From Taibaiella sp. KBW10 (GTDB lineage Bacteria; Bacteroidota; Bacteroidia; Chitinophagales; Chitinophagaceae): 64,000 bases of DNA. The translations under genes were made by a program, and so were the position numbers. The DNA is taken from the NCBI RefSeq assembly GCF_003852495.1, contig NZ_QAJI01000001.1, forward strand, positions 455,697-519,696, written 5' to 3'. Shown here piece by piece: positions 61,012 through 64,000 of the stretch. A model generated the notes under the pieces. The model was not told where the DNA came from. It worked only from the letters and a program-made list of their open reading frames with translations, and searched no databases. Numbering within the stretch: the first letter of the stretch is position 1; every line of letters starts with the position of its first letter.

Positions 61012-62094
61012 ATGAAGAAAATGATCATGTTTGCAGGCTTGTGTGCCCTATTGATCCATACAAGTTGCAGCTCAAAAAAGAAAGAAAAAGAAGAAGAAAC
61101 TAAATATACGGGCACCAGCCCTATGGCTATGGACACCTCCTTTACCAAGGAATATGTAGCACAAATACGCTCTGTGCGGAATGTAGAACTGCGGGCTCAG
61201 GAAAAAGGGTTTCTGCAAAATATCTATGTAGATGAAGGACAATTTGTAAAAGCCGGGCAACTTCTTTTTAAGATCATGCCGAAGTTTTATGAAGCAGAAC
61301 TACAGAAGGCACAGGCAGAAGCAAAAGCGGCAGAAATTGAATTATTAAATGCCAAAACCCTGGCCGATAAAAACATTGTCTCCAAAAATGAACAGGCACT
61401 GGCACAGGCAAAACTGGAGCAGGCCAGAGCAGAAATCTCCCTGGCAAGGCTCCATCTTTCCTTTACTGATATCAGAGCCCCTTTTGACGGAACCATCGAC
61501 CGTATTCCCAAAAAACTGGGAAGCCTTATTGATGAAGGAGAACTGCTGACCAGCCTTTCGGATAATAGTTCGGTATTTGCTTACTTCAATGTTTCAGAAC
61601 CCGAATATCTCCAATACCAAACCAACATAAAAGACAGAGGCGATAACCAAGTGAGCCTGCTCTTAGCCAATGGACAAACCCTGCCCTATAAGGGAATGAT
61701 CGAAATTATCGAAAGTGAATTTGATAATGAGACCGGCAATATCGCCTTTAGGGCCAAGTTTCCCAATACCGATAAACTCCTGAAAAACGGACAAACCGGT
61801 AAAGTCTTAATGACCGTTCCGCTGAAACAAGCCATCCTTATTCCACAAAAAGCCACTTATGAAATTCAGGACAAAAAATATGTTTTTGTCATCGACAAGA
61901 ACAATGTGATCAGTTCCAGAAACATTACGGTTGGTGGCGAAATGCCGGACCTCTATGTCGTACAAAGCGGCTTAACCACAACAGACAGAATACTGCTCGA
62001 AGGGGTACAAAAAGTAAAAGACGGCGACAAAATCAAGTATGAATATGAGCAACCCCAGGAAGTGATGGCTCACCTTCGTTTAAAAGCCGAATAG
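61012..62094 (+). CDS. RND efflux periplasmic adaptor lipoprotein
   Basis: A 360-residue AcrA/MexA-type adaptor, anchored as a lipoprotein: MKKMIMFAGLCALLIHTSCSS has a lipobox HTSC. Lys/Glu-rich linker, then lipoyl half VDEGQFVKAGQLLFKI, an alpha-hairpin of moderate length (about 95-145, AELQKAQAEAKAAEIELLNA), the second half DIRAPFDGTIDRIPKKLGSL, a barrel domain (NVSEPEYLQYQ) and a membrane-proximal domain ending VQKVKDGDKIKYEYE. It is followed after 27 bases by the RND permease gene. Confidence 0.93.
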   Translation: MKKMIMFAGLCALLIHTSCSSKKKEKEEETKYTGTSPMAMDTSFTKEYVAQIRSVRNVELRAQEKGFLQNIYVDEGQFVKAGQLLFKIMPKFYEAELQKAQAEAKAAEIELLNAKTLADKNIVSKNEQALAQAKLEQARAEISLARLHLSFTDIRAPFDGTIDRIPKKLGSLIDEGELLTSLSDNSSVFAYFNVSEPEYLQYQTNIKDRGDNQVSLLLANGQTLPYKGMIEIIESEFDNETGNIAFRAKFPNTDKLLKNGQTGKVLMTVPLKQAILIPQKATYEIQDKKYVFVIDKNNVISSRNITVGGEMPDLYVVQSGLTTTDRILLEGVQKVKDGDKIKYEYEQPQEVMAHLRLKAE

Positions 62095-62121
62095 TTTTCA
62101 TCCCCCCAATAACCTAATTCA

Positions 62122-64000
62122 ATGTTTAATAAATTCATTCAGAGACCGGTATTATCTATTGTAATATCGCTCATCATCGTATTTTTAGGGATACTGGCCA
62201 TGACAAACCTGCCGGTAACCCAGTTCCCCTCCATTTCGCCACCTAAGGTAAATGTAACCGCAGACTATCCCGGTGCCAATGGAGAGTTAATGATCAAATC
62301 TGTAATCATTCCCCTGGAAAGAGCCCTGAACGGCGTTCCCGGGATGAAATATATGACCTCCGATGCCGGTAATGACGGAGAAGCGACCATACAGGTTGTG
62401 TTCAACCTGGGTACCGATCCCAATCAGGCTGCATTGAATGTACAGAACCGCGTGGCTTCTGTCGTCAACAAACTACCGCCACTGGTGGTAAGGGAAGGGG
62501 TTAAGATAACCCGTGAAGAGTCAAACATGCTGATGTATGTGAATCTTTACAGTAAAGATCCGAATACGGATCAAAAATTCCTGTTCAACTTTGCCGACAT
62601 CAATGTATTGGCAGAACTCAGACGGGTAAATGGTGTAGGTGTTGCCGACATTTTGGGTAACCGCGAATATGCCATGAGGATCTGGTTAAAACCCGACCGT
62701 ATGCTGGCCTATAAAATATCGGCCGACGAAGTCATGGAAGCCCTGTCTGCCCAAAGTCTGGAAGCCTCGCCGGGCAAGACCGGTGAGAGTTCGGGCAAAC
62801 GCTCCCAAACCTTTGAATATGTATTGAAGTATTCCGGAAGGTTTACGACTAAAGAACAATACGAAAATGTAGTGCTCCGATCAAATGCCAATGGTGAAAT
62901 CCTGCGCCTGAAGGACGTTGCCGGGGTAGAATTTGGCAGCTCGATGTACGATATTTATTCCAACCTGAACGGCAGGCCATCGGCAGCCATCGTCTTAAAG
63001 CAGTCTTACGGAAGTAATGCGAGCCAGGTAATCAAGGATGTAAAAGCCAAGCTGGAAGAAATCAAAAAAAGGTCCTTTCCTAAAGGAATGGATTATGAAA
63101 TCAGCTATGACGTTTCTAAATTCCTGGATGCTTCTATCGAAAAAGTAATCCATACCCTGATCGAAGCCTTTATTCTGGTGGGTTTGGTGGTTTTCCTTTT
63201 TCTTGGGGACTGGCGCTCCACGATTATCCCGGCCATAGCCGTACCGGTATCCCTTATCGGAACCTTTATGTTTATGCAATTTTTTGGCATTACCCTCAAC
63301 CTGATTACGCTCTTTGCCCTGGTGCTGGCGATCGGGGTCGTGGTAGATGATGCCATCGTAGTGATCGAAGCCGTCCATGCCAATATGGAAGAGTTCCATC
63401 TCAGCCCGCGAAAGGCCACGAAGAAAGCCTTGCACGAAATTTCCGGTGCCATTATCGCCATTACCTTTTTGATGGCCGCGGTATTTATTCCCGTAGCCTT
63501 CATGTCCGGACCGGTGGGTATTTTCTACCGGCAGTTCTCCATCACCATGGCTACCGCCATTATCCTTTCGGGTATTGTAGCCCTGACGCTGACGCCGGCC
63601 TTATGTGCGATGATCTTAAAAAACAATCATGGCAAACCTAAAAAGAAAACACCGGTCAACCGATTTATCGACGGCTTCAACAATAAATTTAATAAAACCT
63701 CTGACAAGTACCAGAATGTACTGGGTAAGATTGTCAGTAGAAGAAGTGTTACGGTCATTACCCTGTTGGCTTTCTGTGCCGGAACATGGCTTTTAAGCGG
63801 CAGCGTTCCTTCCGGATTTATTCCCAATGAGGATCAGGGGATGTTTTATGCCATTATCCAAACGCCTCCCGGATCTTCATTAGAAAGAACCAATAATGTT
63901 GCGGAAAAGCTGCAAAAAATTGCAGAAGGCGTAGACGGCGTTTCCTCTGTTTCTGCCCTGGCCGGTTATGAGATCCTTACCGAAGGTACCGGCTCTAACT
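62122..64000 (+). CDS. RND-family efflux permease (HAE-1/AcrB-like), 3' end outside window
   Basis: The first 626 codons of a second RND pump, open to the window edge. Start ATG at 62122 gives MFNKFIQRPVLSIVISLIIV (helix 1), then the porter domain (VTADYPGANGELMIKSVI, IITREES-like here VKITREESNML), the helix 2-4 region LITLFALVLAIGVVVDDAIV with the two relay Asp, and SVPSGFIPNEDQGMFYAII, the beginning of the second porter half. This is the canonical AcrB type. Its neighbour is the lipoprotein adaptor; a channel gene may follow beyond the edge. Confidence 0.93.
   Translation, partial: MFNKFIQRPVLSIVISLIIVFLGILAMTNLPVTQFPSISPPKVNVTADYPGANGELMIKSVIIPLERALNGVPGMKYMTSDAGNDGEATIQVVFNLGTDPNQAALNVQNRVASVVNKLPPLVVREGVKITREESNMLMYVNLYSKDPNTDQKFLFNFADINVLAELRRVNGVGVADILGNREYAMRIWLKPDRMLAYKISADEVMEALSAQSLEASPGKTGESSGKRSQTFEYVLKYSGRFTTKEQYENVVLRSNANGEILRLKDVAGVEFGSSMYDIYSNLNGRPSAAIVLKQSYGSNASQVIKDVKAKLEEIKKRSFPKGMDYEISYDVSKFLDASIEKVIHTLIEAFILVGLVVFLFLGDWRSTIIPAIAVPVSLIGTFMFMQFFGITLNLITLFALVLAIGVVVDDAIVVIEAVHANMEEFHLSPRKATKKALHEISGAIIAITFLMAAVFIPVAFMSGPVGIFYRQFSITMATAIILSGIVALTLTPALCAMILKNNHGKPKKKTPVNRFIDGFNNKFNKTSDKYQNVLGKIVSRRSVTVITLLAFCAGTWLLSGSVPSGFIPNEDQGMFYAIIQTPPGSSLERTNNVAEKLQKIAEGVDGVSSVSALAGYEILTEGTGSN

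Noticed and set aside
1-64000. Search by eye for tRNA, rRNA, riboswitch or CRISPR structures
   Set aside because: Intergenic regions are short and none showed a cloverleaf, T-box, glycine/TPP/cobalamin-type core or regularly spaced repeats. A covariance-model scan would be decisive.

Overview
The window is a gene-dense, mostly housekeeping stretch of chromosome from a Bacteroidota bacterium, most likely of the class Chitinophagia (Chitinophagaceae-like); this placement is inferred from gene content and was not tested by a search. The supporting signs are a fused lpxC/fabZ gene, a short primary sigma factor starting near MRQLKI, type IX secretion C-terminal sorting domains, a BatB/BatC pair, a FabV reductase, many promoters with the Bacteroidota -7 element TAnnTTTG, and start codons without Shine-Dalgarno sequences. 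No rRNA, tRNA, CRISPR array, transposase, integrase or phage gene was recognised. The last gene runs off the right edge.

Layout. 1-6.7 kb: fabV, a membrane protein, an 841-residue T9SS surface protein, dps and an exported nuclease-like protein. 6.7-9.7 kb: a four-gene run of a LolC/FtsX-like permease, a FemAB/GNAT-like protein, a SUI1 factor and a YjbR protein. 9.7-10.9 kb: ribosomal genes rpmI, rplT and rplS. 11-15.6 kb: a 1296-residue GEVED/T9SS adhesin-like protein and a repeat lipoprotein. 16.4-18.6 kb: a coupled SDR and acyl-adenylating enzyme pair of unknown pathway. 19.3-24.6 kb: folP, small exported proteins, a glycosyltransferase, plsY, and an M28-fold peptidase that seems to have lost its zinc site. 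24.7-27.4 kb (minus strand): LptF/G-type permease coupled to a PAP2 phosphatase, and a START-like protein. 27.5-30.4 kb: the primary sigma factor, an EGF-like lipoprotein, lipB and folK. 30.4-34.5 kb: two GT2 enzymes and a large polytopic membrane protein.

34.5-42.2 kb: a DtxR-type metalloregulator, then MarR - TolC - adaptor - RND permease - sirtuin. The MarR promoter carries a 30-bp palindrome between and over its promoter boxes, which looks like the operator of this efflux operon. 42.3-46.4 kb: rnhB with a DUF4421 protein, small envelope proteins and an orphan CoA-transferase subunit A. 46.4-51.7 kb: pcm, a cold-shock protein, gcvT, batB-batC, an SRPBCC protein and a DUF445 protein. 51.8-57.0 kb: an HD phosphohydrolase followed by the lipid A genes lpxD, lpxC/fabZ, lpxA and an ABC ATPase. 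57-60.3 kb: a Vat-like acetyltransferase, lepA and a DUF3109 protein. 60.4-64 kb: a small His/acid-rich exported protein and a second RND efflux system, cut by the window edge.

Envelope building is the main theme (lipid A, LptF/G, PlsY, PAP2, glycosyltransferases, two RND pumps, T9SS proteins, lipoproteins). I did not find a clear new multi-gene system. The best second looks are the MarR operator, the degenerate M28 protein, the SDR/adenylating-enzyme pair, the family of palindromic GGCGCGCC terminators, and the recurring short-leader promoters, some of which decide TTG/GTG starts.
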